Under the pieces are notes generated by a model. That model was not told the origin of the DNA and made no database searches. It was given only the letters and a program-made list of their open reading frames with translations. The position numbers and the translations under genes were made by a program. A DNA stretch of 64,000 nt from Hymenobacter jejuensis (GTDB lineage Bacteria > Bacteroidota > Bacteroidia > Cytophagales > Hymenobacteraceae): positions 992,001 to 1,056,000 of the forward strand of contig NZ_CP040896.1 of assembly GCF_006337165.1 (NCBI RefSeq), given 5' to 3'. Position 1 is the stretch's first letter. Each line of letters opens with the position of its first letter. Positions 33,584 through 42,326 of this stretch are shown piece by piece.

Positions 33584-36547
33584 ATGCTCAAAGATTTTCG
33601 GATAGGAATTTTAGTACTCCTACTGACCATTACGGGGTTAGTGGTTTCGTCGTCGGCTCCGAACGACGACGATGGCACCCGACCGCCGTCGGTGGCAGAG
33701 GAGAATTGGGTCGACAGCGTTTTCAACGCCATGACGCCGGATCAGCGCCTTGGCCAACTGTTTATGGTGGCTGCGTATTCCAATAAAGATAAGAAGCACG
33801 TTCAGCACATCGACGAGCTGGTGCGCACCTATAACATTGGGGGGTTGATGTTTCTGCAAGGCGGTCCGCGCCGGCAGGCCAGCCTGACCAACCGGTACCA
33901 AGCCGAAGCCAAAGTACCCTTGCTGATCGCCATGGATGCCGAGTGGGGACTCGACATGCGCCTCGACAGCTCCATGCACTTTGCCAAGCAAATGACGCTG
34001 GGCGCCATGGACGACGATCAATACGTGTACCAAATGGGCCGCGAGATCGCGTTGAAGCTCAAGACGTTGGGAGTACACGTGAGCTTTTCGCCGGTCATCG
34101 ACGTTAATTCTAATCCCGACAACCCGGTTATTGGCAACCGCTCGTTTGGCGAAAATAAAGACCAGGTTTCCAAGCGTGGCATTGCCTACATCCGCGGACT
34201 TCAGGATCATGGCATTATCGCCGTGGCGAAGCACTTTCCCGGCCACGGCGATACCGACGTCGACTCGCACATTGCTTTGCCGGTCATCAACTCCGACATG
34301 GCCCGGCTGACGAACGTGGATCTGTACCCCTTTCAGCAGTCGTTTCAGGTCGGCGTGATGGGGGTCATGGTAGGGCATCTGTATATGCCGCTGTTTGACA
34401 CCGTCCGGACGTTGAGCGCCACGCTTTCGCACAACCTCGTGACGGGGCTATTAAAAGAAAAAATGGCCTACAAAGGCCTGGTTTTCACCGACGCGCTCAA
34501 CATGAAGAGCGTTTCCGGGCAGTATAAGCCCGGCGAAGTCGATGCCCTAGCTTTGGTAGCTGGCAACGATGTGCTGCTGTTCTCAGAAGATGTGCCGGTG
34601 GCCTTGCAAAAAATCAGGGAGGCCATCACGGCGGGCAAAATCACCCAGGAAGACGTCAATTACCGCGTCCGCAAAATTCTGCGGGCCAAATACTGGGCAG
34701 GGCTCAATCATTACCAACCTGTCGATTTGCCCAATTTGCTCACCAACCTCAACCGGCCCCTGAGCCGCTTGGTGCAGCAGCAAATTTATGAGCACGCCGT
34801 CACGGTGGCAAAAAATCAGGACGATGTTCTTCCTTTCCATCGTCTTGATACTCTGCGCATTGCCACCATCATGATTGGCAGCAACGCCGGCAGCACGTTC
34901 GGCGAAATCATGGGCAAGTACCAAGGAGGCGCTGTCTACACTATACCCAACCGCTACGCTCCCGATTCGTCATTTCAGCGTTTGCTGCCGCGTTTGGCTC
35001 CCTACAATGTAGTGGTGGTCAGCCTCCACAACATGAACAATACGCCGGTGCACAGCTATGGCATTGGGGAGGCCGCGTTGAAGTTTATTAAGCAGCTCGA
35101 GGCAAATCCGCGCCAGAAAACGGTCGTGGTGGCCATGGGTAACGCCTACGCCCTGAAGTATTTAGAAGAAGCCCGGACGCTGGTGTGCGGCTACGAAGAC
35201 AACTATCCTTCGCAGTTAGTAGTGCCTCAGGTATTATTTGGTGCGTTGCCGGCCAAGGGCCGTTTGCCCGTTACGGTATCGCCTACCTTAAAGGCTGGCA
35301 CAGGCTTGCCAACTCCGGATTTTCGCCGCCTGCGCTACGGTACTCCCGAAAGCGTGGGCATGGACTCGCGCATCCTGAGCCAGATCGACAACATCGCGCT
35401 TGAAACTGTAGCTTACGCGGCCGCCCCTGGCTGTCAGGTAATTGTAGCCAAAGACGGTGCTGTCGTTTTCGACAAGAGCTATGGCAACTATACCTACGAT
35501 AAATCGTCGCCGCAGCCTGTCAATAGCACTACGCTCTACGATTTGGCCTCGGTCACAAAGGTAGCAGGCACTTTACAGGCGGTCATGTACCTGAAAGATC
35601 AAGGCAAGCTTAATCTGGATGCCAAGGTGTCGGAATACTTGCCTGAGTTGCGCAGCACCAACAAGAAAGACATTCTGGTCCGCGATGTGCTCATGCACCA
35701 GGCGGGCCTAAAACCGGGTATCCCAACGTGGGAGCGCACGGTAGGCAAAACGGGCTTAAAGCCGACTTTTTACGCGTCTGCCAAGTCGGCCGATTTCCCT
35801 AATGAAGTCGTGCCCGGCACCTACAGCACCAAAGCCGCCGACGATTCGGTGTGGGTCTGGACGTTGCGTTCGGGCTTACTACCAAAGGTAAAGGGCAAAT
35901 ACCCGGTCGAGTACAGTGACTTGAGCTTCATCATCATGAAGCGCCTGTGCGAAAAGATTCTGAATCAGCCGATTGAAGAGTTTTTGCAGAAGACGTTTTA
36001 CCAGCCACTGGGGCTTTCTACGATGACGTACAACCCGTTGCAGCGTTACCCCAAGTCGTGCATTGCACCTTCTGAAAACGACACATACTACCGCAAAACG
36101 CAGCTTCAGGGCACAGTTCACGACCAGACTGCGGCCATGATCGGCGGCGTAGGCGGCCATGCGGGATTATTTTCCAATGCCAATGACTTGGCGATTCTGA
36201 TGCAGATGGATTTGCAGAACGGTCGTTATGGTGGGCAGCGTTTCTTCCAGACGCCTGTGGTGAGCGAGTTCGCCCGTTCGTCGGAAGCTGGCAATCGGCG
36301 CGGGCTTGGCTGGGACCGTGGCAACCCCGAAAAGCCGGAAGGCCCTACGTCAAACCTTTCACCAGCAAGCACTTTCGGGCATACCGGTTTTACTGGCACC
36401 TGCGTCTGGATCGATCCGCAAAACAAAATCGTCTACATCTTTCTTTCCAATCGGGTGTATCCGGACGGTGGCAACAACAAATTGCGCCAATACAACATCC
36501 GCACACGCATCCACGACGTTATTTACAAGTCTTTGACCAAGACATGA
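33584..36547 (+). CDS. GH3 beta-N-acetylglucosaminidase fused to a serine beta-lactamase-like domain
   Basis: Two-enzyme fusion of 987 residues with an N-terminal signal or anchor (about 8-24). Residues about 40-380 are a NagZ-like GH3 domain: KHFPGHGDTDVDSH near 216-229 and nucleophile Asp303 in FTDALNM. A C-terminal GH3 region runs to about 575. Residues about 585-985 form a class C beta-lactamase/D-alanyl-peptidase fold with Ser656-x-x-Lys659 (ASVTK), a YSD motif near 785 and HTG near 925. It probably trims peptidoglycan fragments in the periplasm. Known architecture in Bacteroidota. Confidence 0.9.
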   Translation: MLKDFRIGILVLLLTITGLVVSSSAPNDDDGTRPPSVAEENWVDSVFNAMTPDQRLGQLFMVAAYSNKDKKHVQHIDELVRTYNIGGLMFLQGGPRRQASLTNRYQAEAKVPLLIAMDAEWGLDMRLDSSMHFAKQMTLGAMDDDQYVYQMGREIALKLKTLGVHVSFSPVIDVNSNPDNPVIGNRSFGENKDQVSKRGIAYIRGLQDHGIIAVAKHFPGHGDTDVDSHIALPVINSDMARLTNVDLYPFQQSFQVGVMGVMVGHLYMPLFDTVRTLSATLSHNLVTGLLKEKMAYKGLVFTDALNMKSVSGQYKPGEVDALALVAGNDVLLFSEDVPVALQKIREAITAGKITQEDVNYRVRKILRAKYWAGLNHYQPVDLPNLLTNLNRPLSRLVQQQIYEHAVTVAKNQDDVLPFHRLDTLRIATIMIGSNAGSTFGEIMGKYQGGAVYTIPNRYAPDSSFQRLLPRLAPYNVVVVSLHNMNNTPVHSYGIGEAALKFIKQLEANPRQKTVVVAMGNAYALKYLEEARTLVCGYEDNYPSQLVVPQVLFGALPAKGRLPVTVSPTLKAGTGLPTPDFRRLRYGTPESVGMDSRILSQIDNIALETVAYAAAPGCQVIVAKDGAVVFDKSYGNYTYDKSSPQPVNSTTLYDLASVTKVAGTLQAVMYLKDQGKLNLDAKVSEYLPELRSTNKKDILVRDVLMHQAGLKPGIPTWERTVGKTGLKPTFYASAKSADFPNEVVPGTYSTKAADDSVWVWTLRSGLLPKVKGKYPVEYSDLSFIIMKRLCEKILNQPIEEFLQKTFYQPLGLSTMTYNPLQRYPKSCIAPSENDTYYRKTQLQGTVHDQTAAMIGGVGGHAGLFSNANDLAILMQMDLQNGRYGGQRFFQTPVVSEFARSSEAGNRRGLGWDRGNPEKPEGPTSNLSPASTFGHTGFTGTCVWIDPQNKIVYIFLSNRVYPDGGNNKLRQYNIRTRIHDVIYKSLTKT

Positions 36548-36586
36548 TCTGTTGTCCGGCTCCGATTTCGAACCCTTAACCCGCAC

Positions 36587-36632
36587 TTGGCGGTAAGACA
36601 ATCTGTATAGATGGCTTACCGCCAATTTTTAT
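36587..36632 (+). terminator. terminator after the GH3 fusion gene
   Basis: Perfect 11-bp stem TTGGCGGTAAG (36587-36597) / CTTACCGCCAA (36615-36625), followed by TTTTTATTT. Confidence 0.8.
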
Positions 36633-36674
36633 TTGCCTCGTTTTTTTCTTTCCTCTCCTTCCCGCCCTGCTCCC

Positions 36675-37811
36675 ATGAATATCGGCATTGTTTGTTACCC
36701 CACTTTCGGGGGCTCTGGAGTGGTTGCTACTGAGCTCGGTAAAGCCTTGGCGCTCAACGGCCACCGTGTGCACTTCATCACGTACAGCCAGCCCGTTCGC
36801 CTCGATTTTTTTAACGAAAACCTCTTCTATCACGAGGTATATATTCCGCCGTATCCGCTGTTCCAATTTCCGCCCTACGAGCTAGCGCTGGCGTCGAAAA
36901 TGGTGGACATCGTGCAGAATGAGAAGCTGGATGTGTTGCACGTACACTATGCCATTCCGCACGCGTCGGCGGCTTACATGGCCAAGCAGATTTTGATTAC
37001 GCGCGGCATTCGCATTCCGGTCGTGACAACGCTGCACGGCACCGATATTACGCTGGTGGGCAAAGACGCTAGCTATGAGCCCGTTGTGACGTTCAGCATC
37101 AACCAATCCGACGGCGTAACGGCTGTGTCAGCCGATTTGCGCAAGGAAACCTACCAGTATTTCGCCATCGAGAAAGACATTGAAGTCATCCCGAACTTCA
37201 TCAACCTCGAGCGCTTCAAAAAACAGAACAAAGGGCATTTTCGGGCAGCCATTGCGCCTGAAGGCGAAAAGCTGCTGATCCATACCTCCAACTTCCGCGA
37301 GGTAAAGCGCGTCGACGACGTGGTAAAAATCTTTGCTGGGGTGCGCGAACAGGTCCCGGCCAAGCTCCTGCTGGTCGGCGACGGCCCCGACCGCCCGCGC
37401 ATCGAGAAGCTCTGCCGCGAACTAGGTCATTGCCACGACGTGCGCTTCTTGGGCAAACTCGAGGCCGTGGAAGAAGTCCTGAGCGTAAGTGACTTATTCT
37501 TAATGCCTTCTGAAAAAGAAAGCTTCGGCTTGGCAGCACTCGAAGCCATGGCCTGCGAAGTACCCGTCATCAGTACCAATGCGGGCGGCATTCCGGAGCT
37601 GAACCTGCACGGCATCACCGGCATGGTCAGTGAAATCGGCGATGTAGACGATATGGTCAAGAACGCCCTCTACGTGCTCAGCGACGAGAATTTACCGCGT
37701 TTCAAAACTGCCGCACGGGCGCGGGCGGAAGAATTTTCAGTTGATAAAATCCTGCCCATCTACGAAGCCTGCTATCAGCGGGCGGTCAGCTCACAGCTGG
37801 CAACCGCGTAG
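36675..37811 (+). CDS. bshA: N-acetyl-alpha-D-glucosaminyl L-malate synthase BshA
   Basis: GT4 glycosyltransferase of 378 residues that joins UDP-GlcNAc and malate in the first step of bacillithiol synthesis. N-terminal MNIGIVCYPTFGGSGVVATE is diagnostic; the later TLHGTDITLVG and the EX7E-like motif EKESFGLAALEAMA support it. Start at 36675, since the longer ORF runs into the preceding terminator. bshB and bshC are not in the window. Confidence 0.93.
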   Translation: MNIGIVCYPTFGGSGVVATELGKALALNGHRVHFITYSQPVRLDFFNENLFYHEVYIPPYPLFQFPPYELALASKMVDIVQNEKLDVLHVHYAIPHASAAYMAKQILITRGIRIPVVTTLHGTDITLVGKDASYEPVVTFSINQSDGVTAVSADLRKETYQYFAIEKDIEVIPNFINLERFKKQNKGHFRAAIAPEGEKLLIHTSNFREVKRVDDVVKIFAGVREQVPAKLLLVGDGPDRPRIEKLCRELGHCHDVRFLGKLEAVEEVLSVSDLFLMPSEKESFGLAALEAMACEVPVISTNAGGIPELNLHGITGMVSEIGDVDDMVKNALYVLSDENLPRFKTAARARAEEFSVDKILPIYEACYQRAVSSQLATA

Positions 37812-37846
37812 ATTTATAGCAAGTTGATTATCAATACATTATAAAA
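37812..37846. repeat. 35-bp three-block palindrome, copy 7
   Basis: ATTTATAG, four bases, TTGATTATCAA (37824-37834), four bases, TTATAAAA. It begins directly after the bshA stop codon and ends 3 bp before a terminator-like hairpin. Confidence 0.75.
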
Positions 37847-37849
37847 AGT

Positions 37850-37888
37850 CCACCTGTCATCCTGAGCTTTGCGCAGGATGACAGGTGG
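37850..37888. terminator. REP-like bidirectional hairpin
   Basis: Perfect 15-bp stem CCACCTGTCATCCTG (37850-37864) / 37874-37888, between convergent genes. The TGTCATCCTGAGC part matches a dispersed intergenic repeat type. Confidence 0.75.
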
Positions 37889-37920
37889 GTTGTAGGTTCT
37901 TCAGCTCAGCCTGTTGTCTT

Positions 37921-38457
37921 TTAGAATAAGCTCGAAGCTTCGCGCTTTACAGAGTTGAGTGCTTGTTCGGTCGGGTCAACTTCGTCAGCAATAATGGTTT
38001 CCAGCACACGCTTGGCCAGCTCGGTGCCGCGGGCGTGTTGGGGCGTAGGCAGCGCGTGGTATGCTTTGTTGATCATGGTGAGCACGCTTTCCTTGGCTTG
38101 TTTTACCTGCGCCCAGGTTTCGGCGCTCATGTAGAGCTGCTGCGAAAGGTTGTGCTCGTACTCGGCCCGAATTTCAGATATCAAGAGGCGGTGAAACTCA
38201 GGAGCGGTTTGGCCAGAGCTGTTCAGACGCACCAAAAGGTTGTTGGGCGTGATGCGCTCCAGCAGCAGCGTCACGCGCTCGTAGGCTTGGAGCCGCAGCG
38301 GCAGCGTTTCCTTGCTGCTTTGCAGGCGCAGCTCAATCAGGCGGCGCTGCTGCTCTTTTTCTAGGTATTGCTGAATCAGATAAAATATAGAACCCGCCAC
38401 AATGAGGGCGGGCAGGATGATTTTGAGCAGGTCGAAAATGTATGCGGTAGTATCCAT
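37921..38457 (-). CDS. membrane-anchored hypothetical protein
   Basis: Protein of 178 residues with one N-terminal membrane helix (about 8-30, LLKIILPALIVAGSIFYLI). A long helical, Arg/Gln/Glu-rich cytoplasmic part follows. Start at 38457 (MDTTAYIF), which puts the helix near the N-terminus. It resembles small Bacteroidota proteins of unknown function. Divergent from the IscA-like gene. Confidence 0.7.
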   Translation of the reverse strand: MDTTAYIFDLLKIILPALIVAGSIFYLIQQYLEKEQQRRLIELRLQSSKETLPLRLQAYERVTLLLERITPNNLLVRLNSSGQTAPEFHRLLISEIRAEYEHNLSQQLYMSAETWAQVKQAKESVLTMINKAYHALPTPQHARGTELAKRVLETIIADEVDPTEQALNSVKREASSLF

Positions 38458-38576
38458 GCAGGAGTGCAGAAAGGAAGTTGAAAGAGGATCAGTCCGTAAA
38501 GGTAATCGGTGAACCGGACGGGCCATGCTGCTGTTCTATACGAAACGAGGCTACACTATGTATGCACACAGCTTCG

Positions 38577-38584
38577 TATCTTTG
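38577..38584 (+). promoter_or_regulatory. -7 box of the IscA-like gene
   Basis: TATCTTTG fits TAnnTTTG and lies 29 nt before the ATG at 38614. No clear -33 element. Confidence 0.5.
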
Positions 38585-38613
38585 CACTCTACTTTCCTAA
38601 AAACGAACGCACT

Positions 38614-38967
38614 ATGGCAACGGCCGTTTCAACCAAGCTTGCTCCTATCAGCCTCACTCCCCGCGCCTTGGAGGAGGTAAGAAATATCCTGCGCGAGAAG
38701 AATGTGCCCGGCGAGTACGGCCTTCGCGTGGGCGTACAAGGCGGCGGCTGCTCGGGCCTGAGCTACCTGCTCGGTTTCGATAAGCCCAAAGACCAAGACG
38801 AAACCTACGACGTGGATGGCGTTACGCTGATCATGGATAAGAAGCACGCCATGTACGTAATGGGCATGGAAGTCGATTTCCAAGATGGCCTCAACGCGCG
38901 CGGCTTTGTATTCAACAACCCACAAGCGAAGAGCACCTGCGGTTGCGGGTCGTCGTTCTCGGCGTAA
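38614..38967 (+). CDS. A-type iron-sulfur carrier (HesB/IscA/ErpA family)
   Basis: Iron-sulfur carrier of 117 residues. The three metal-binding cysteines are visible in GGGCSGLSY and STCGCGSSF. It delivers clusters to target enzymes in the cytoplasm. Start at 38614 (MATAVSTK); an in-frame ATG further upstream precedes the -7 box and is unlikely. Not enough to choose between IscA, SufA and ErpA. Single gene with its own terminator. Confidence 0.9.
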   Translation: MATAVSTKLAPISLTPRALEEVRNILREKNVPGEYGLRVGVQGGGCSGLSYLLGFDKPKDQDETYDVDGVTLIMDKKHAMYVMGMEVDFQDGLNARGFVFNNPQAKSTCGCGSSFSA

Positions 38968-38990
38968 GAGTTTATAAATTACAAGTTACA

Positions 38991-39022
38991 AAAAGCCTTG
39001 GCTTCGTAGCCAGGGCTTTTTT
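38991..39022 (+). terminator. rho-independent terminator
   Basis: Stem AAAAGCC..TGGCT / AGCCAGGGCTTTT with a T6 tail, 24 bp after the IscA-like gene. Confidence 0.8.
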
Positions 39023-39057
39023 GCGCCTAATAAATTAATATTTTAATATTCAGGCAC

Positions 39058-39220
39058 TTAGCTGAAATCAAAATGATAGCCTATTTCCTGAAGATTCGAC
39101 TCTAGTTGTAGCCAATCCTCCACCACTGGTACAATGGCAAAGACGAGCTTTTTCGTCAGTGTTTCGCCCCAATAGAGACTCGCTTAAGTTAGAGTACAGG
39201 CCTGCTACGTAGTCGGGCAT
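39058..39220 (-). pseudogene. probable frameshifted small gene
   Basis: Six bases after the DUF2071 stop an ATG (39220) opens MPDYVAGLYSNLS in one frame. Near 39182 the protein-like reading moves to the next frame, giving SLYWGETLTKKLVFAIV, then VEDWLQLESNLQEI and GYHFDFS, ending in TAA at 39058-39060. The second frame has a stop just upstream and no start of its own. Removing one base around 39179-39183 would give one protein of about 54 residues. Family unknown. It may be a broken gene or a sequencing error. Confidence 0.45.
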
Positions 39221-39226
39221 TTATTT

Positions 39227-39949
39227 TCAAACTCTGCCCCCACCCATCACTTTTACCGCTGAGCCGTCGGCAAGAAACACAGATTTTGGCTGCTGTTGCA
39301 ATGGCTCCACGAATTCTGCACCGTAGAGTGCTTTTACGTTGCAGTGCTTCTCGAATTCTACTACCTGCTGCATGTTCCAGCGCGGATGCACCACTTCGTA
39401 TTCCGACGTAACGGCTTCGCTCATTTTAGTGTAGCCCCAGTAGTGCTCGGTAATAAACTCCGCTTCACTGCCCGCCGGAATCGGCTGCGAAACCGTGTCG
39501 GCGGTAGCTTTCAAGAAATTCCATTCCCCTTTCACTTTCCAGTTGTATTCTACTTTCAGCTTGCCCGCTTCGGACGAATCCCAGCGGTAGCGCATGGGCA
39601 TCGCGGCATATTTTTCTTTGTACAATGTGTTCGCTACCAACACGATAGCAATACGCGGCACAATCTCCTTCACAAACACCACGCCCCGCTTCCAAGTGTT
39701 GCCGTCTTTGTAACGAACGTAAAAGCGCAGATTTACCTCCTCAAAAGTGCGGTGAAAAGGAAAAGCAATGCCGCGCACTTTCGTGTTCGTGAACAGAAAC
39801 CCAATTAGGCTGGCGTAATGTGTGCCGTTCCAATCGTCGAGCTCAACCCGGCTGGGCAGATACTTCTTTAAGATTTGAGGATCAACTTCATAGTTGGCCA
39901 TCAACAGGTTGCGCCATTCTGCCGTCAGGAACGTGACTACTTTACCCAT
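39227..39949 (-). CDS. DUF2071 family protein
   Basis: Protein of 240 residues resembling the DUF2071/YqjF family: WRNLLMANYEVDPQILKKYLPSRVELDDWNG at the start is typical. The function of this family is unknown. No signal peptide. It follows the ChaN-like gene by 1 bp and precedes the broken small gene by 6 bp, so all three look co-transcribed. Confidence 0.8.
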   Translation of the reverse strand: MGKVVTFLTAEWRNLLMANYEVDPQILKKYLPSRVELDDWNGTHYASLIGFLFTNTKVRGIAFPFHRTFEEVNLRFYVRYKDGNTWKRGVVFVKEIVPRIAIVLVANTLYKEKYAAMPMRYRWDSSEAGKLKVEYNWKVKGEWNFLKATADTVSQPIPAGSEAEFITEHYWGYTKMSEAVTSEYEVVHPRWNMQQVVEFEKHCNVKALYGAEFVEPLQQQPKSVFLADGSAVKVMGGGRV

Positions 39950-39950
39950 G

Positions 39951-40835
39951 CTAATACGTCTTGGTCATGTCGGCTGGCACAACCAGCACGTAATCAGCCT
40001 TTTTCAAATTCTCCTTCTCCAGCTTCTCCACTTCTTCCTGAGACACAGTGCTAATTGTGCGGATTTTCAAATTCGGGTCGGCTTGGTGGAGGTAATAATA
40101 GATGCCGTCGAAATTATCGGAGTGGTAGCTGCCGTTGAAGTGCAGTAACGTCTGGCCGGGCTGGCGGCTTTGGCGAATGAAATAGGCCATCGTGGCGTCT
40201 TTGAGCGCCTGTGCCTGAATGATGTTTTGTACGCCCGCACTGGCGTGGGCAGCGTCGCCACCAAACATCTTCACCATGTTTTTGTAGCCCGGCAACTCAT
40301 AATCAACAGTGATGGGCAACGGGGCCATCCAGGCCTTTTCGTCGGCGGGCAGTGCATCCAAGGCGCTGAGGCTGCCTTTAGCCACTTGTGAAGCGTAGCG
40401 GCGCGGCACGTTGGTACCAACAAACGCAAGATGCTGTTGCTGAGCAAATTGCAAAAGCGGCTTGTAGTCTGTGGCATAGTTGGGCCACGGGCGGCTTTGT
40501 TCTTCAAAAGCTTTTGCGTCCAGTTCGCCGGTGTTGTACTGAAGCACCAGAGGCTGCACGTCGCGCTCAAACATTTCGGCGCCGAGTACAAGCTGCGCGC
40601 CCTTTAGCCGAAACAAATCCTTGGCGATTTGCAGCTCCAGCCAATGAGCGATGGGGTCGTTGTGCTGCTCGCCAAAGAGCACCACGTCGGCTTGTGACAG
40701 CTCTTTGAGCATCTTATCGTAGTCGGCCGACTTGCCGGCAGCGGTGAAAAGGCGATAGGCCGGTTTGGTTTTGGGCGGGGCGAAGCTCATCAGCGTAAGC
40801 AGTGACAGCAGTAGAAATAGCAGGTTTCGGATCAT
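39951..40835 (-). CDS. ChaN-like haem-binding/Tiki-type protein
   Basis: Exported protein of 294 residues with a hydrophobic N-terminus (MIRNLLFLLLSLLTLMSFA). The family motif is VVLFGEQHNDPIAHWLE near residue 50, with the later HFNGSYHSDNFDG block carrying conserved His residues. ChaN proteins bind haem and are linked to iron uptake; related Tiki proteins are proteases, so a catalytic role is also possible. Start at 40835. Confidence 0.8.
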   Translation of the reverse strand: MIRNLLFLLLSLLTLMSFAPPKTKPAYRLFTAAGKSADYDKMLKELSQADVVLFGEQHNDPIAHWLELQIAKDLFRLKGAQLVLGAEMFERDVQPLVLQYNTGELDAKAFEEQSRPWPNYATDYKPLLQFAQQQHLAFVGTNVPRRYASQVAKGSLSALDALPADEKAWMAPLPITVDYELPGYKNMVKMFGGDAAHASAGVQNIIQAQALKDATMAYFIRQSRQPGQTLLHFNGSYHSDNFDGIYYYLHQADPNLKIRTISTVSQEEVEKLEKENLKKADYVLVVPADMTKTY

Positions 40836-40884
40836 GGTAGAAGCAACAAACAAAGGCAGGTAAAGATCAGAAACTATGTACGCA

Positions 40885-40926
40885 GAAAGCCCCGCTACCG
40901 GGATAAACCTTGGTAGCGGGGCTTTC
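40885..40926 (-). terminator. terminator of the ABC-2 operon
   Basis: Perfect 15-bp stem GAAAGCCCCGCTACC (40885-40899) / 40912-40926. Confidence 0.85.
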
Positions 40927-40943
40927 GAAAGGAATTCAGCGAC

Positions 40944-42320
40944 TTATCCTTTATACGTTATCCATTTCGATAACTCTTTGTAATTCACCTTCTTACCGTA
41001 CATCAAAATACCTACGCGGTAGATGCGGGCGGCTACCCATACGGTGCCCAGAAAACCCAGGATCAGCAGTGATACCGACAAGGCAATCTGCCACAGCGGC
41101 ACGCCAAACGGGAGCCGAATGACCATCGCAATGGGCGAGGTAAACGGAATCATCGACATCCAGAACGCTACCGGGCCATCGGGGTTAGGCAGAATCACGC
41201 TCACCCCCACGATGTAGCTCAGAATCAGCGGCATCGTGATGGGAAACATGAACTGCTGCGTATCGGTCTGGTCGTCGACGGCGGCGCCAATTGCGCCGAA
41301 CAGGGCGCCGTAGAGCAGGTAGCCACCGAGGAAATAAATCAGGAAGCCAATGGCAATAGTGCCCAGTGGCAAGTCGCCCAAGGCGCTGAAAACTGCCATT
41401 CTGCCGCCCATTGCCATGGCTTCGGGACGAGTATTGGGTTGCTTTACAGTAGTAGTTGCCGTGGAAGTAGAATTTGCGTCCGTACGCGACTTGTTCAGGG
41501 CAACGGTCGCGGCCGGATCGGTTTTGGTGGTGCTGGCTACGATTGTGCCTACGAGCGAGCTTGCCCCAAACGACAGCACGCCCCACAAGATGAACTGCGT
41601 CAGGCCGACGGCCGCGATGCCTACGATTTTGCCCATCATCAAGTCAAAAGGCTTCACCGACGACAGCATCACTTCCATAATGCGATTAGACTTCTCTTCG
41701 CCTACCCCGCGCATGATCTGCACGCCGTAGATAAAGATGAACATGTAAATGAGCAGGGCTAGCGCGTAGGCGGCACCTGATGTGGCTAACGCATTGCTAC
41801 TCTTCTCTTTACCTTGTTCGTCAAGGCTTACCGAGGTGATATTGACTTTGGCGCGTAAGCGATCAAGTTGTTCCTGCGAAAGGCCCGAAGTTTTCATCCG
41901 CAACTCCGAAAATGCCTTATTCAATGCCGATTCTACGGCGCTCTGCTTTTTCAGGCTTACGTTGCCTTTGGCGTAAAACTGAATGCCTTCGGGGTCGTCG
42001 GCGTTGAGGTTGGGCGGCAGGTACAGCAAGCCGTCATGCTTGGCTTTCTGAAAACCTTGCTTGGCCTGTTCCAGCGTACCTGTAACCGGCAGAAATACCA
42101 GCCGATCACTGGTAGTCAAGCGGTTGGTTAGGGCCAGGCCACTCTCATCGCGCACTTCGATCACGTCGATGGAATCCTTGTCCGACATGGCCAGCTTGGC
42201 GATGAAAAAGAAGAAACCGGCCGTCAGGAGCGGCACAATAAGGGTCAGGACCAGGAAACTGCGCTTCCGCACCCGAGTCAGGTATTCACGCTGGGCGATG
42301 AGCCAAAATTTGTAGTTCAT
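40944..42320 (-). CDS. ABC-2 type transporter permease (NatB-like)
   Basis: Permease of 458 residues. One membrane helix near residue 20-45 is followed by a large extracytoplasmic domain (about 50-180), then five or six helices from about 185 to the end. This fits the ABC-2 family with NatB-like topology. It begins 6 bp after its ATPase gene. An Ala/Thr/Ser-rich loop sits at about 265-300. Substrate unknown; sodium or drug export is possible. Confidence 0.85.
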   Translation of the reverse strand: MNYKFWLIAQREYLTRVRKRSFLVLTLIVPLLTAGFFFFIAKLAMSDKDSIDVIEVRDESGLALTNRLTTSDRLVFLPVTGTLEQAKQGFQKAKHDGLLYLPPNLNADDPEGIQFYAKGNVSLKKQSAVESALNKAFSELRMKTSGLSQEQLDRLRAKVNITSVSLDEQGKEKSSNALATSGAAYALALLIYMFIFIYGVQIMRGVGEEKSNRIMEVMLSSVKPFDLMMGKIVGIAAVGLTQFILWGVLSFGASSLVGTIVASTTKTDPAATVALNKSRTDANSTSTATTTVKQPNTRPEAMAMGGRMAVFSALGDLPLGTIAIGFLIYFLGGYLLYGALFGAIGAAVDDQTDTQQFMFPITMPLILSYIVGVSVILPNPDGPVAFWMSMIPFTSPIAMVIRLPFGVPLWQIALSVSLLILGFLGTVWVAARIYRVGILMYGKKVNYKELSKWITYKG

Positions 42321-42326
42321 AAGGGC

